Both the position numbers and the translations under genes were made by a program. A stretch of DNA of 64,000 bases from Heloderma charlesbogerti (taxonomy: Eukaryota > Chordata > Lepidosauria > Squamata > Helodermatidae), in the NCBI GenBank assembly GCA_026122225.1, contig JANEZZ010003061.1, forward strand, positions 868,001-932,000. Reading direction: 5' to 3'. Within the stretch, counting starts at the first letter, position 1. Every line of letters begins with the position of its first letter. Positions 45,670 to 56,850 of the stretch are shown here, piece by piece. The notes under the pieces were generated by a model. It was not told the DNA's origin and made no database searches. It saw nothing but the letters and a program-made list of their open reading frames with translations.

Positions 45670-47520
45670 TTTATTTATTTATTTATTATTAAATTTATTA
45701 ATCACCCATCTGGCCGGTCACCCAGCCACTCTGGGCAATGTACAACAATAAAAACAGTTTATACAATAAAATTCAATATTAAAACCATCACATTTCTAAA
45801 ATTACCCTAGCCCACCCCGAATGCCTACCTGAACAACCATGTTTTTAATGCATGGTGGAAGCTCATTAAAGAGGGGGCATGGCGGAGTTCCCTAGGGAGG
45901 AGTTCCGCAGAGTGGGGGCCACCACATAGAAGGCCCTCTCCCTCATCCTCATCAGTCTAGCTGTCCTGGCTGATGGGACAGAGAGAAGGCCATCCGAGGC
46001 TGATCTTGTTGAGCGGCTTATCTGGTGTTGCTGGAGGTGCTCCTTGAGATAGGCTGGGCCAGAACCATATAGGGTTTTAAAGGTCAAAACCAACACCTTG
46101 AATTTGGCCCAGAAAACAACTGGTAGCCAGTGCAGCTCCTTCAGCACTGGAGTGATGTGATCTCGCCTGCGGCTGCCTTTAATCAGGTGAGCCGCCGCGT
46201 TCTGTACCAGCTGCAGCTTCCGAACCGTCTTCAAGGGTAACCCCACATAGAGCGCATTACAGTAGTCTAAACGAGAGGAGACCAGGGCATGTATTACTGA
46301 TGGGAGCAGATGGTCGGGAAGGTAGGGGCACAGCCGCCATATCAGATGGAGTTGGTATAGTGCTGTCCGGCTCACAGCTGACACCTGAGCCTCCATGGAC
46401 AGCTGGGAGTCTAAGATGACCCCCAAACTGCAGACCTGGTCTTTCAAAGGTAACCATACCCCACTCAACACCAGGTCAACATCCCCCAAACTCCTCTTGT
46501 CTCCCACCAAAAGTACCTCGGTCTTGTCAGGGTTCAGCTTCAGCTTGTTCCTCCCCCTCCAGCCACTCACCATCTCCAGACATTTGGACAGGGATTCTAT
46601 GGCCAACCTTGGTGAAAATTTGAATGAGAGGTAGAGCTGCATGTCATCCACATACTGATGACACCGCACCCCAAACCTCCTGATGATAGCCCCCAGTGGC
46701 TTCACATAGATGTTAAATAGCATTGGGGAGAGGATAGAACCCTGTGGCACACCACAAGTGAGCGGCCACGGGTCCGAAACCTCCTCTCCCAGTGCTATCC
46801 TCTGGTACCTGCTGGAAAGGAAGGACCAGAACCACCGTAATACGGTGTCTCCAATTCCCAACCCCTCCAGGCGGTCCAGGAGGATGCTGTGGTCAATGGT
46901 ATCAAAAGCTGCTGAGAGGTCGAGGAGAACAAGGAAGGAACATTCGCCCCTATCCAGAGCCCTCCTCATATCATCCACCAAGGCGACCAAGGCCGCTTCT
47001 GTTCCATGCCCAGGCCTGAAGCCCGACTGAAATGGATCTAGATAATTGGCTTCTTCCAAGTGTGCCTTCAACCGCATTGCCACCACCCGCTCAATCACCT
47101 TGCACAAAAAAGGCAGGTTTGAGACTGGGCGAAAGTTGTTCAGAACTTGGGGATCCAAGGAGGGCTTTTTTTAAAAGCGGTCTTATTACTGCCTCCTTGA
47201 GGGCTGATGGCATCACTCCCTCCTCGAGGGAGGCTTTCACCACCGCCTTGATCCCCTCACCCAGCCTCTTTCTGCAGCTCATAATGAGCCAAGAAGGGCA
47301 AGGATCAAGTAAGCAGGTGGTTGGCCTTACAGATGAAAGCACCTTGTCCACTTCATCAGAAGGAAGAAGCTGGAACTGATCCCACAAAACCAGTGTGCCA
47401 CAGACCACCTCCTGCTCACTAACTGTATCCGCAGTGCACGGAATAACACTCCTAATCCGATCAATTTTATCTGCAAAGTGCCTTGCCAAGGCCTCACAGG
47501 AGGCCTTAGAATGCTCCAGC
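45670..47520 (-). pseudogene. L2 ORF2 reverse transcriptase remnant, antisense
   Basis: This is the same family as the intact L2 at 28044. The minus strand has LNNFRPVSNLPFLCKVIER, LLDLSAAFDTIDH, GVPQGSILSPMLFNIYV and HQYVDDMQLYLS, where the catalytic YADD has become YVDD. A frame shift occurs near 47158 and the C-terminus is cut. It is 5' truncated at about 47520, where unrelated sequence begins in the same frame. The tail with AATAAA-type repeats is at 45670-45745. Confidence 0.85.
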
Positions 47521-47714
47521 TTGCCATCACTGAAAAGAATCTCCCACTTTCCATTCGGAGATACAGCTGTGCCTGTGGATTTATTCAGTTTGCATATCAC
47601 TCTTCTGTGCACAATTTGGCTAACTGCTTCCCTCCAGGCAGAAATTAAACTGGCCTGAGATTTAAACAGCGCTCCATACAAACCTTCCAGCATGCTGCAG
47701 ATGGAGTGTAGCAC
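47521..47714 (-). other. Unknown 64-codon open segment joined to L2
   Basis: On the minus strand, codons run without a stop from Met at 47714 (MLHSICSMLEGLYGALFKS) through SAWREAVSQIVHRRVICK to KWEILFSDGK. They then enter the L2 frame at LEHSKASCEALARHF. The intact L2 has a different sequence before LEHSK. I do not recognise the protein. It could be part of a host transcript joined during reverse transcription or an unusual L2 subfamily. Confidence 0.4.
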
Positions 47715-47869
47715 TTATTTGGGGTGGGAGAAGATTTTGGAGAGAAGCTCTGTTAAAATTTCAATTGCATATCATAACACAGATGGAACCACGTCAGGCA
47801 TCCCCTCCCCCCACATGGTTCCAGCAAGGTGACCAGAAATATATAAGAGTTAATAGTAGTAAAAATGTA

Positions 47870-48860
47870 TTTTTTCTACCCAAAAAAATGGCACTCAAGG
47901 TGGCTTATAGGCACAATTAAAACTGATTAAAAATAAAACAAAATATTCAAATAAAATACATGCATAGCAATTACAGAATGAAAAAATGAAAAAAGCACCT
48001 AACCCAACAGTCCCATTTATAGGCCAAATGTCTTCTTGAATAAAGTGGTCTTTTCCAACTGGCAGAAGGGGAGCAGAGAAGGAGTGAACCTAGTCTCCCT
48101 TGGGCTGGAATTCCACAACCTGGGAGTGGACACCAAAAAGGCTCTCTCTTGGGTAGGGATGGCCGTTGCTGGGAAATCTAATTCTTTTTTGGCTCGACGG
48201 ATTTCCATGGCATGTACAACTCGCTTTGCACCTGCAAGCCAAGCTGTGGGCTGTTACCAGAACTCTGGAACCTTTTCGTGCATTTTTGGGGGAAGGTTAT
48301 GCAATTCTCACATATTTTCTGAGAAATTTGCACAAATTATGGTCAAATGTGTGCAAATGTGGCTGAATTGTGGCTGAATTTGCGCAAAATCCCTGGAATA
48401 TCTGCAAACTGGCCCGACTCACTGCAGATGGAGTCAGATGCTGCAGCAGAAACCAAATGAAGTCCAGGGGGCCAAGCCTAGGAAAACCTATTGAACTCCA
48501 CATCCCAAACAGAATTCTCCAAAATCCCTACTTTTGGGTCACCACCAAACGTGCCTCTGAAGGTGGCGATCTCCAAAGAAGGGTCTCTCCAGAAGATCTT
48601 AAGAACTGGGCAGGCTCATATGGGAGAAGGCAGTCTTTCAGGTAGCCTGGTGCCAAGCCGTATAGGGCTTTATAGGTCATACATAACCAGCGCTTTGAAT
48701 TCTGCCAGAACCAGACCAGTAGCCAGTGAAGCTGTTGTAACAAGGGAGTCACTTGCTTCCTGTAACCGCCCCCGGTCAACAGTCTGGCTGCAGCATTCTG
48801 GATCAGCTGAGGATAGTAGTCATTTTTTTTAAAAGGTAGTAAAACATGTTTTTTCATTCC
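47870..48860 (-). pseudogene. L2 ORF2 C-terminal remnant, antisense, split by a hAT MITE
   Basis: The minus strand reads IQNAAARLLTGGGYRKQVTP, YKALYGLAPGYLKDCLLP and LLWRSPPSEARL, stops at the MITE (48154-48530), and resumes as ERAFLVSTPRLWNSSPRETR. It is more diverged from the intact L2 than the 45670 copy. Confidence 0.75.
48154..48530 (+). mobile_element. hAT-like MITE (TAGGGATG ends) inserted in L2
   Basis: The ends are TAGGGATG and ATCCCTA. The flanks CTCTTGGG (48146-48153) and CTTTTGGG (48531-48538) form an 8-bp duplication with one mismatch. It splits the coding remnant of an antisense L2 fragment, whose reading resumes on the far side. Same end type as the element at 18360. Strand is arbitrary. 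Confidence 0.75.
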
Positions 48861-50117
48861 CCCTGCACATATGCAGAAAACATTGCATTTCTATTAATTA
48901 ATATAATTGAGCAGTCACTTTTTTAAAAGTACACATCTTCTCCTTTCTTTATGTCTGTGTTTTAAGCTTTCTTCCATAAATGTGCCTCTTAGTCATGCTC
49001 CAGAGAGAGCCATCAGAATGAACGTAACCATTTACTATATCAGATTAATCAGTGTTTGTTCCCAACTTCGATGACCAACTGCAGGTGGTGCGACTGCCAG
49101 CGTGCCCTTTCTGTGTAGTTCTCCCACTTTCATGGAATGGATTTTGAGTCAGCATGAAGTCAGTTCAGCTCAGTTGGCCCAGTCTTGTCTGTCTGGATGC
49201 TTGCTCCAGAGCTCTTCAGTACTGCAAGTGTTTCATTTCAAGCTGTGCCTCCCTCACCCTCTCTCATCTTTTATTTCTTTAGCTGTTAAAATCAAATAAA
49301 TAAGCCCTGCCTTGACATGGAAGCTAATCTTTCCCTCATGCTTTCCTTAGGTTTGCTTTTTCTTTGTAATGTCATCAGCTAACATATGGTCAGCATTGTT
49401 TTTATTTTCATTTTTTTAAAGCAATAACAACTACAATAGCGTTCCCACCACTAAAACATCCCATTGTATGCATTCTTCATATGAAACGCCAGGTATGTTC
49501 TCACCTGCCCAGCTGAAAAACTTTTCAATTGGACTGCCAGCACGCTTGTTGTCCATGAGAAGAATTACTCAGGTCCTCTACTATACAAGGGGTTTCATAG
49601 CTTTTAATAGCTCTTCCAAATGCTTTGCTAGCCCTTTTTGCACCCATTCTTTGCCTCCTGTAGTTTTCTTTTGTTTTTGTAAAAAAAAAAAATACTTTGC
49701 ACCAATTGCACTGAAGTTGATTGCTTTTTGTAGCTGTAATATTTTAATTGAGAAAAGACATTGCAGTGCAGCTTCTCACTGAAAAACAAAAATGATATAG
49801 AAATATGAAACAAATATGCAGATCTTTGCATTGGGTTTAGCACTGTATTATATCTACTGAGTATTGGCACCCTATCTGTTTGCTTTTGGAGCTTTGCATT
49901 ATCCTGCTAGTATTCCAACACTTTCATTGATTATAAACTTGAACACAATCCCTGCCACTTCATCTAAAATGTAAAGAACTCATTCCTTTGTGCACATTTT
50001 AACAGGCCAGATAATACTAATAAATCTATACTATGCCATTCATCAACTTTACAGTGCAGAATCTCAATAGCAAAATCTCAGTAGCAATAAAATCTGTATC
50101 ACTTTCACTTCAAACTT
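48861..50117 (+). other. Intron, no recognisable element
   Basis: Unique-looking AT-rich sequence. One 104-codon frame (49468-49782) has no recognised motif and no splice context that extends the DCLK1 frame. Confidence 0.5.
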
Positions 50118-50212
50118 GATTAGCAGTTCAATCCTATATGTGTCTGCTCAAAAGTAAGTCCCATTGAATTCAGTGGCTCTTACTCCCAGAAGACTGGGTA
50201 TAGGATTGCAGC
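50118..50212. mobile_element. Short palindromic MITE (aatcctat...ataggatt)
   Basis: The sequence gttcaatcctatatgtgtc pairs with gggtataggattgcagcc, and the interior aagtaagtcccattgaattc is itself palindromic around gaattc. Degraded relatives occur at 16525-16600 and 54196-54255. Confidence 0.55.
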
Positions 50213-50599
50213 CTAAATCTAAGTTTAGAAAGGCCAGCTGCTAAAATTAAAATGCAATGCTAGGGATAATTGATTTAAAGCTAAAGAGGGTATTGTTTAT
50301 ATATTTTAACATTTTAAATATTCTATAGGTGCCATAATTTAGTGCTAAAATAAATGAATTAATTGGTCCCTTTTTTGTTAAAAGAGTATGTGCATGAATG
50401 ATAAGTTTAGGAATGAATGTTAGATAAGTGTTTAAATGCTGACAAGTTCTGTGTATGTGTTAGAAGAATGAGTATATATTTATCAGCTTTAGACAAAGTG
50501 GTGCTGAATTAAATTGGCTAAACCAACCAGGGTAATATACAGTATTTAGTGTCCAGTTTAGCCTTACAGGCATAGGCTGCAGTGGAGCACCAGACATAC

Positions 50600-50852
50600 G
50601 AGATGCAGTGATTGCCACTGACAGAAATGGCTTTTAAATGAGGGATTGCATACATTCATAGGGCAAGCATCTATTAGCCATTATGGCTGTATGGAAACCT
50701 CCATGTTCAGAGGCTGTCAAACATGCGCTACTGTGGAGCAAACAGTGGGAAAATGCTGTTGTTTTCATCTGGCTAGCCCCTGCTGAGAACAGGGTGCTGG
50801 ACGAGATGACTCCCCGGTTCTCCTCTGGCAAGTCTCATGTGTTCTTAATTAA
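50600..50852 (+). mobile_element. CR1 3' UTR fragment
   Basis: The sequence atggctgtatggaaacctcc, ttcagaggctgtcaaac and gctggacgagatgactcccc followed by tgtgttctta is a diverged CR1 3' end. Confidence 0.6.
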
Positions 50853-51528
50853 GAGCCATGCATCATCTCTTTTGTAATCGAAAAGGCCTTACATGTGTAT
50901 GGAGTTTCTTAGGTTGCAGTGGGAGCCCCCTGCACATGGTGGTGTAGTGGTAAATTTTGAAGTGCAGGGATCCATCATGACAGACCACATAGCCTTGTGG
51001 CGAGTCCAAAAAATGCAGGCGGCTGTGTTGATTCATATCAACAAACCAGTTCTAGCAGTTTTCATCCCCACCGGGAGCGGGTATTTTGTAAAGCTAATAG
51101 GTCTTAACTGCCTATTCAAGACCATCCCAAAATACGTTTCATTACAACAGGGAACAATATATTGTTGGGAGAATTCATCCCCCCCAACAGCTACTGCATG
51201 GCTTGCAGCTAAGCGCAGATGGAAATCAAAGATGGATGGCAGATGAGTCAGTGTCCCTGCTAATCAAAACAATGCTACATCCCTGCAAGCCCTGGCTCCA
51301 CTACCCCACCTGTTGGGTCCTGGGCCACAGCCATAACAGCCAGTCCAGAGCTCCATGACCACTGTTATATGCTCACTCAGAGCTTGCCCACTCACAAGAG
51401 CTTCTCTATTCCCTCCAAGAGATGGGGCAGTTTTGCTCACTTAGTCCCTTGTGTGCAAAGTTTTGCCATCTATTGAAGTGAATAGTGAGCCCTGGTGTGG
51501 GGTTAAAAGCTCCATGTGCACTGTGAAG

Positions 51529-51885
51529 TAGGGACGTATGGGAGATTCATTTCAGTTCATTTTTTAATCAGGATGTACCCAGTTTACACCTTACAAACCA
51601 AACACAGAGTCCAATGAAATCTGCAGTAGAAATAGTTCCGAGCTTGCTGTGATTCGCAGACCCCCCCCAAATGTGTTCGACAGCATGTGTTCATTTGAAA
51701 ATGTACATGAAAATGGTGTACTTTTGAATACATTTCAGAGAATGCACAAAAGTATGTATGGATTTTCATACATGAAAAAAAGGGGGGAAGCTTGCAATTT
51801 GATATTGTTTTGAGTCGGACCGAGCTTCAGGAGGGAATTTGGAGAATTTTGGCGAACTTGAATTTTGCTGATTCGCCCATCCCTA
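51529..51885 (+). mobile_element. hAT-like MITE (TAGGGACG...CATCCCTA)
   Basis: A 357-bp AT-rich element has ends of the same type as 18360-19241. The flanks CTGTGAAG and CTGCAGAG match at 5 of 8 bases, all differences being transitions, so an old target duplication is likely. No coding sequence is seen inside. Confidence 0.6.
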
Positions 51886-53928
51886 CTGCAGAGCTCCTGC
51901 ATGCTCAAGGAACTATGGGATCAAGGACATGGGGTTGTTTCAGGGCCCTAGCAGGTGGGATAGGGGAGCTTTTAAGATCCAGATTGGGGCCTCTGAGCCT
52001 GCTAAAAAAAAAAGATGTAGCTTCTAGATGCAGATTTAAAATAATGTCTGTTTTGGATCTCACTTGGGATGGAAAGATATGCCATGTCCAGTTCTGTGGA
52101 CCTTCTGCCATTCTTCACTCTCAAATGCATTCCATGGTGGGCTTTGTACGGATTTGTTTCACTCACATAAATCTGTACAGAATTTTTAGCAAATTTTTAA
52201 GTGTGCATTTTTGGTCCACATTTTTCAAATTGTACGCATCTTTTGTGAACATCCACCGGTCAACAAAAGCATATTTATGCACATTTTAAAAATGTATGCT
52301 TTTTTTCTTTACACACTTTCAAGAGGGAGTATCTCATCAGACACCAGGGTTTTGTTCCACAGAACACATTGCAAGTCCTGAAATGTACAGATTTTCAGAC
52401 AGAAAATCATTCGGTCTGTGTTGGTTTCTATGGACTGCAGAATTAAGAAATCTGTAAAAAATAAAAAAACTAAGAAAAACAAACAAACCATCAGTCACAG
52501 CAAATTCCTCCCATATTTCTAGCCCTCACTCATGAAAGAAACCCCAACAGAAAATATCAGGGAACCCTGTGAGTAGATTGTCATTTTGACAATCATGCAC
52601 ACATCTATTGCACTGCATGCACACACAGTGGGAAGCCAAGATGGCCTGAAGATTCCTAAATAGATATATACACTGGATGTATATGCAGCATAGTGCTCAT
52701 CCTTGATTTGTTGCCAGAAAAGAGGTCTGGCTCAAATTAGCATTCTCTTTAATTCAAGCAAAACAAACAAGCTAAGGACAGATTTAAGGATACCTGGCAT
52801 ATTAGATACAAAGTTTAAAGCTGCCTTTCCACATGGCCTTTGTAAAGGGACCTTTTTGCTCATGCCTTTAAACTCCTCTTGATACTTAAAAGAGCAAGAC
52901 GCATTTTGCCCAGTGAGTGTTACCCCTGGGGGAGGGGAAAGGGGAGGGAAGACAGTTGACATTTCTGGTGTGTTATTGGTGAGTTTTGTATCTCTCAGAT
53001 CCCATACGCCAGTTTGAAACATTTAAAGGAAAAAAAGAGTGACAAACTTTGATGACAGTTCTTGCTGTTGATACTTAGGCACTTTTCACTTCACATGCTA
53101 TTTGAGTAAATAAGAATTGATTATTACAGATGGTTTTAAAAATTTCTTTGGAAAATGAAATACCAGCTTTCAAACTTAGGGAGAAGTATGAATTTTTATA
53201 AAAGAAGACTGGACCCATACCCATCCTAATCTTAATTTTGTGTGTGATGTAGTTTGTATATGACAATCATACAATCTTCTCCCTGAGAGTTGTAGTTATG
53301 ATTTGATAGATAGGCAAGAGTAGGCAGTATCAAATAATGGTGCTTTCTTCACTTCATTGTTTACACTCTGAAGCCTGAAAAATGCTTTAAAAATAAAAGT
53401 AATTGCTTCAAGTCTATAAATGGATTTCTACCACTCTGTGGCTGTTTTCTTTGTGTGTTTCAAACTGGTGGCTTGACTGCACCCTAGAAGTGACGCCAAT
53501 CACTAAAGAGGAGGGCTGGCAATTATGACTTAACTGAACACAGATGTCTTGAAAGAGTTGCAGCAAAATGGCATTACCCTACAGATTTGACTAACAACAA
53601 GTTTCTGTTTGGAAATTAATGAGACCTCTTTATATATTAAAAATGCACAGCCAATTCAGTGTTCTAGCTAGGCATAGTTCAATGTATGTTCATGTTGTGG
53701 GTGTTAAAAGTGTTCTGTTGTGTGTGTCTTCAGATACTGTTGTGTGTTAGAAAAGGCTAATGATAACATTTTGCTTAGATTATTTGAGCTCCCTCATTTA
53801 GATAAATGAGCAAATGGCAATATGAGGTTCACCATAACTGATGAAAATGTGTGTCCTGCAACTGTCTAGAGAATCACTCTGGTTTACAGAAAAATTGATT
53901 CAGTAAAACTAAAAGTGGTAGTTAGTTA
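51886..53928 (+). other. Intron, AT-rich, possible degraded repeat at 52100-52500
   Basis: The part at 52100-52500 has several short internal repeats of the ttttcagacag and tttttagc type, like the AT-rich hAT MITE interiors at 51529 and 62948. The rest looks unique. Confidence 0.35.
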
Positions 53929-54053
53929 TTAGTTATTCAATTGTATTCTTAGGAATACAAATTAGTTATTTGTATTAGTTATTCAATTGTATTCTTAGGA
54001 ATACAAATTAGTTATTTGTATTAGTTATTCAATTGTATTCTTAGGAATACAAA
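53929..54053 (+). repeat. 46-bp tandem repeat, 2.7 copies
   Basis: The unit starts ttagttattcaattgtattc and ends ttagttatttgta; copies start at 53929, 53975 and 54021 with no visible mismatch. Each unit also holds the hairpin ttgtattcttaggaatacaa. Confidence 0.9.
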
Positions 54054-54968
54054 GTAATATGGTAAAATGCGTAAAAGGAAAAGCTAAGCTCTCTCCAGAT
54101 CATGAGCCACAAATTGTGTAAACTAGAGATCCTTTCTCTGTTTAAGTTGTATGACACTCAGGTCCAGCTAAACCAATTATCCAACTAAAGCTGAGACCCT
54201 ATGCGCACAATGGGATTTATTTTTGAGTAAATGTGCATGGGATTGCCCTGTAAGATCCACTGGCACAGTTACATCCCAGGATAAGGCCCTGGGGCAGTGC
54301 TCTATACAGTTCTCTCAGTGGCTTACTACATGGACAACGGTGCAAAGAGCCAAGGGTTCCCACTTCTAGCTCTAGCAGCTTCTCAAAGGCTCTGGAAGTG
54401 CAAAGTCAGACCTCCATGTATGGAGGTTGTCCCTTCCTCTTGGAATGTTTCCATACATACTCATATTGCAAACTGAACATGGGGTGAATGGGGCACCTCC
54501 TATATGCTCAGGGCTCCATCTGTCATGGAGCTACTGGACTGATACAAAATATGTTCAGGAGAAGGGTTTGAGGCTGTAATAAGTCTCAAAGCACATTGAC
54601 TTCACAATAACTCTCAATGTCTTCAGTAAAAGTGGGTAGTATACAAATGTGCCCCACCGCTAGAGCTAAACCAGTGCTTGCTACAGCAATGGGAACAGGC
54701 AGCAATTTGCCAACAAAATTTGTCACTGCTGCTGAAATTGGGTAAATTTCAGTTGTAAATCACTGCTTTTCTCATCGCCCTAGCCAGCTCTCGTTATGTC
54801 ACCTTAACCTTGAAGTCTCACTGATTCAATTGACCCTTACTAATTAACTAACCAAATGCAATTTAGTTGACTCGTAAAAGCTTGCAGGCACTTCTGTCTA
54901 CACAGTCCCTCCTGACTCAAACCCAGGTAGAGAACTGCAGAGAGAATGATGCTGTAGCATACTGCATG

Positions 54969-55095
54969 ATTAGGCGACCTAGTGCCCTCCAGATGTTTTG
55001 GACGACAACTCCCATAATCCCTGATCCTTGGCTTTCTGACTGGGGCTTATGGGACTTGTGGTCCAAAATATCTGGAGGGTACCAGGTTGCCTAGC
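54969..55095. mobile_element. Palindromic MITE
   Basis: The left arm cctagtgccctccagatgtt pairs well with the right arm aaaatatctggagggtacca. It is one of the better preserved members of the foldback family in this window. Confidence 0.6.
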
Positions 55096-55652
55096 CCTGC
55101 TGTAAACAGGTTAGCAGTAGGCAAGCAGCATGGGGCCCACCCCCAAAATCAGTCAGGATCTTTGAAAGACCCTTGTGACCACTCAAAAACATTTCAGGAG
55201 GCCTGATTCCCTCCTCCACCTGCTATCCCACAACCTCTGCCAAGCGAAAATATTGTTCACCTTGGGGAAGGGGTTGATGTAGCAGGTGGCAGAGGACTCC
55301 ATCCTCCTTCCCAGATAGAAGTGATTTAATAACCGGCAGGAGAATCTTGTGCCACCAAGGTTCATGGGGACTTGATCCCCAGCAGCAAAAGGCACTACCT
55401 ACTTCTGTATGGGAAGGAGGAGATGCCAGAGGGCCTCTGGAGTTCTCTGCCACCTACTATACCAGCCCCCTCTCCCAAGGTGAGATCTTCATCTTGGATG
55501 AAGGAGATGGCATAGCAGAGCTGGGCAGCAAGCTGAATCAAGGCTTGGTCATAGCAGGCTCTGCCTACCTTGATTGTGCTCACAAGAATTCAAGCAATAG
55601 TGCAGTGTGGTCAAGCACCCCTGCTTTGAATTCTCACCCTATCATTAGTAAG

Positions 55653-56170
55653 TGTCATGCTTCCTCAGGGAATCCATCATCTGTCCTGGGTGATTGCTCA
55701 GGCAAGGAGACTCAGTGGGGTCAAGATGGCTGGGTCAAGTCTGGAACTGCTGTTAGGTTTCAGGACCTTGGTCAGCAATCCGAAAGCTAGAAAACTAACA
55801 AGTAACTCAACAGAGTTTGGAAGCAACTGGCAGGCTTTTATAGAAAGGCCAGGAAAGTCTGGAAGCTCCACCCCTTCAGGTGCTGCATCTGGCTGTTAAA
55901 GAGCCAGCAGCCTTTTTCTGCAGGCCTTGAATTCTCCTAGGGAATGAAGGTTGGAGAAGGGGGGAGCCAACTGGGGACTGCTCCTCAGGGTCTCCCTGTT
56001 CACTAGATGAGTCTGAAGTCCACTCCTCAGAGTCAGAGGGAAGTAGCACTTCCTGGGGGTTGTGTGGACAAGGCACTTCAGAAGGACCAGAAACGGGCTC
56101 TGATGCCTGCCCAGAGTCGCAGTCACTGGAAGCTTCATTCTCTGAGGGATGCGAGGCCTGGGCCATGACA
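55653..56170 (-). mobile_element. Solo LTR, 518 bp
   Basis: Read on the minus strand it starts TGTCATGGCCC and ends CATGACA, so it has TG...CA ends within a 7-bp inverted repeat TGTCATG/CATGACA. The flanks GTAAG (55648-55652) and GTACG (56171-56175) are a likely 5-bp duplication. A TATAAAAG box occurs at the complement of about 55835-55842. No internal retroviral genes are next to it. Whether it is Gypsy- or ERV-type cannot be told from the LTR alone. Confidence 0.65.
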
Positions 56171-56306
56171 GTACGGGTACATTCTGCTTTGGTTGCAACT
56201 AACTCAGAACTTCCAAAAATGTTGCTGTAATTGCAGACATATCAGGAAATCTGCCTTGAGTATTTGTCATTACTCACTGCTGGCTCACAGTTTACATTTC
56301 TCTTTG

Positions 56307-56440
56307 ACATGGATGGAGAATGCATATCCCTCCAGATGCTGTTGGAGTGCAAGTCCCATCATCCTTTACTATTGGCAATGCTGGCTGGAGCTGATGAGAG
56401 TTGTAGTCTACCAACATCTGCAGGGCCATGCGTTCCCCAC
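56307..56440. mobile_element. Degraded palindromic MITE
   Basis: The left part ccctccagatgctgttggag and the right part ccaacatctgcagggccatg are imperfect inverse copies around ggcaatgctggctggagctg. Confidence 0.5.
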
Positions 56441-56676
56441 TGTTTCTATGCAGATACCTTACCCTGGGTACTGCTGAAAGGGATCAAATAAAAAAAATGC
56501 AGAGAACTTGTTCACGTGAATTGCCCCTAGTGTGCAGCCTAAAGTGAACTTGGAATTGCCCCACTCATTAGGAGCTATGGGGGGAAAATCAAGCTGTTGC
56601 TTAGGCTCCTCATTTACTGTTTGGTTTTCTGCTTCCTTCTAGGTGATATCTGTAATCTATTTCTTTCGCTTACAGG

Positions 56677-56850
56677 GCAGTATCCAGTGCAACAGTAACA
56701 CCAACATAAATTACATTGCGCTAGCATAAATGACCTCTGGCGCAATGCCGGTACAATCAGTTTCCCATTGTGCCAGCAAGCACTATTGGCATTATGCTAC
56801 GCTAGCACAACATAATTTACGTTAGTGGTAGTGTCACACTGAATCCTTCT
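56677..56850. mobile_element. MITE, second copy of the GGGCAGTATCC family
   Basis: It begins agggcagtatccagtgcaac and ends gtgtcacactgaatcc. The middle is a foldback with cgctagcataaatgacc and tgctacgctagcac. Confidence 0.55.

Noticed and set aside
49420..49500. Possible extra DCLK1 exon near ccattgtatgcattcttc...ccaggtatgt
   Set aside because: A donor-like ggtatgt follows, but the acceptor side is weak and the translation has no resemblance to any DCLK1 segment.
50893..51246. 117-codon frame with MCMEFLRLQWEPP start
   Set aside because: Intronic, no motif I recognise, and not bounded by splice sites that fit the DCLK1 frame. Kept only as an unexplained frame.
53929..54053. CRISPR-like regular repeat
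   Set aside because: The copies are directly adjacent with no spacers, and the locus is a vertebrate intron.
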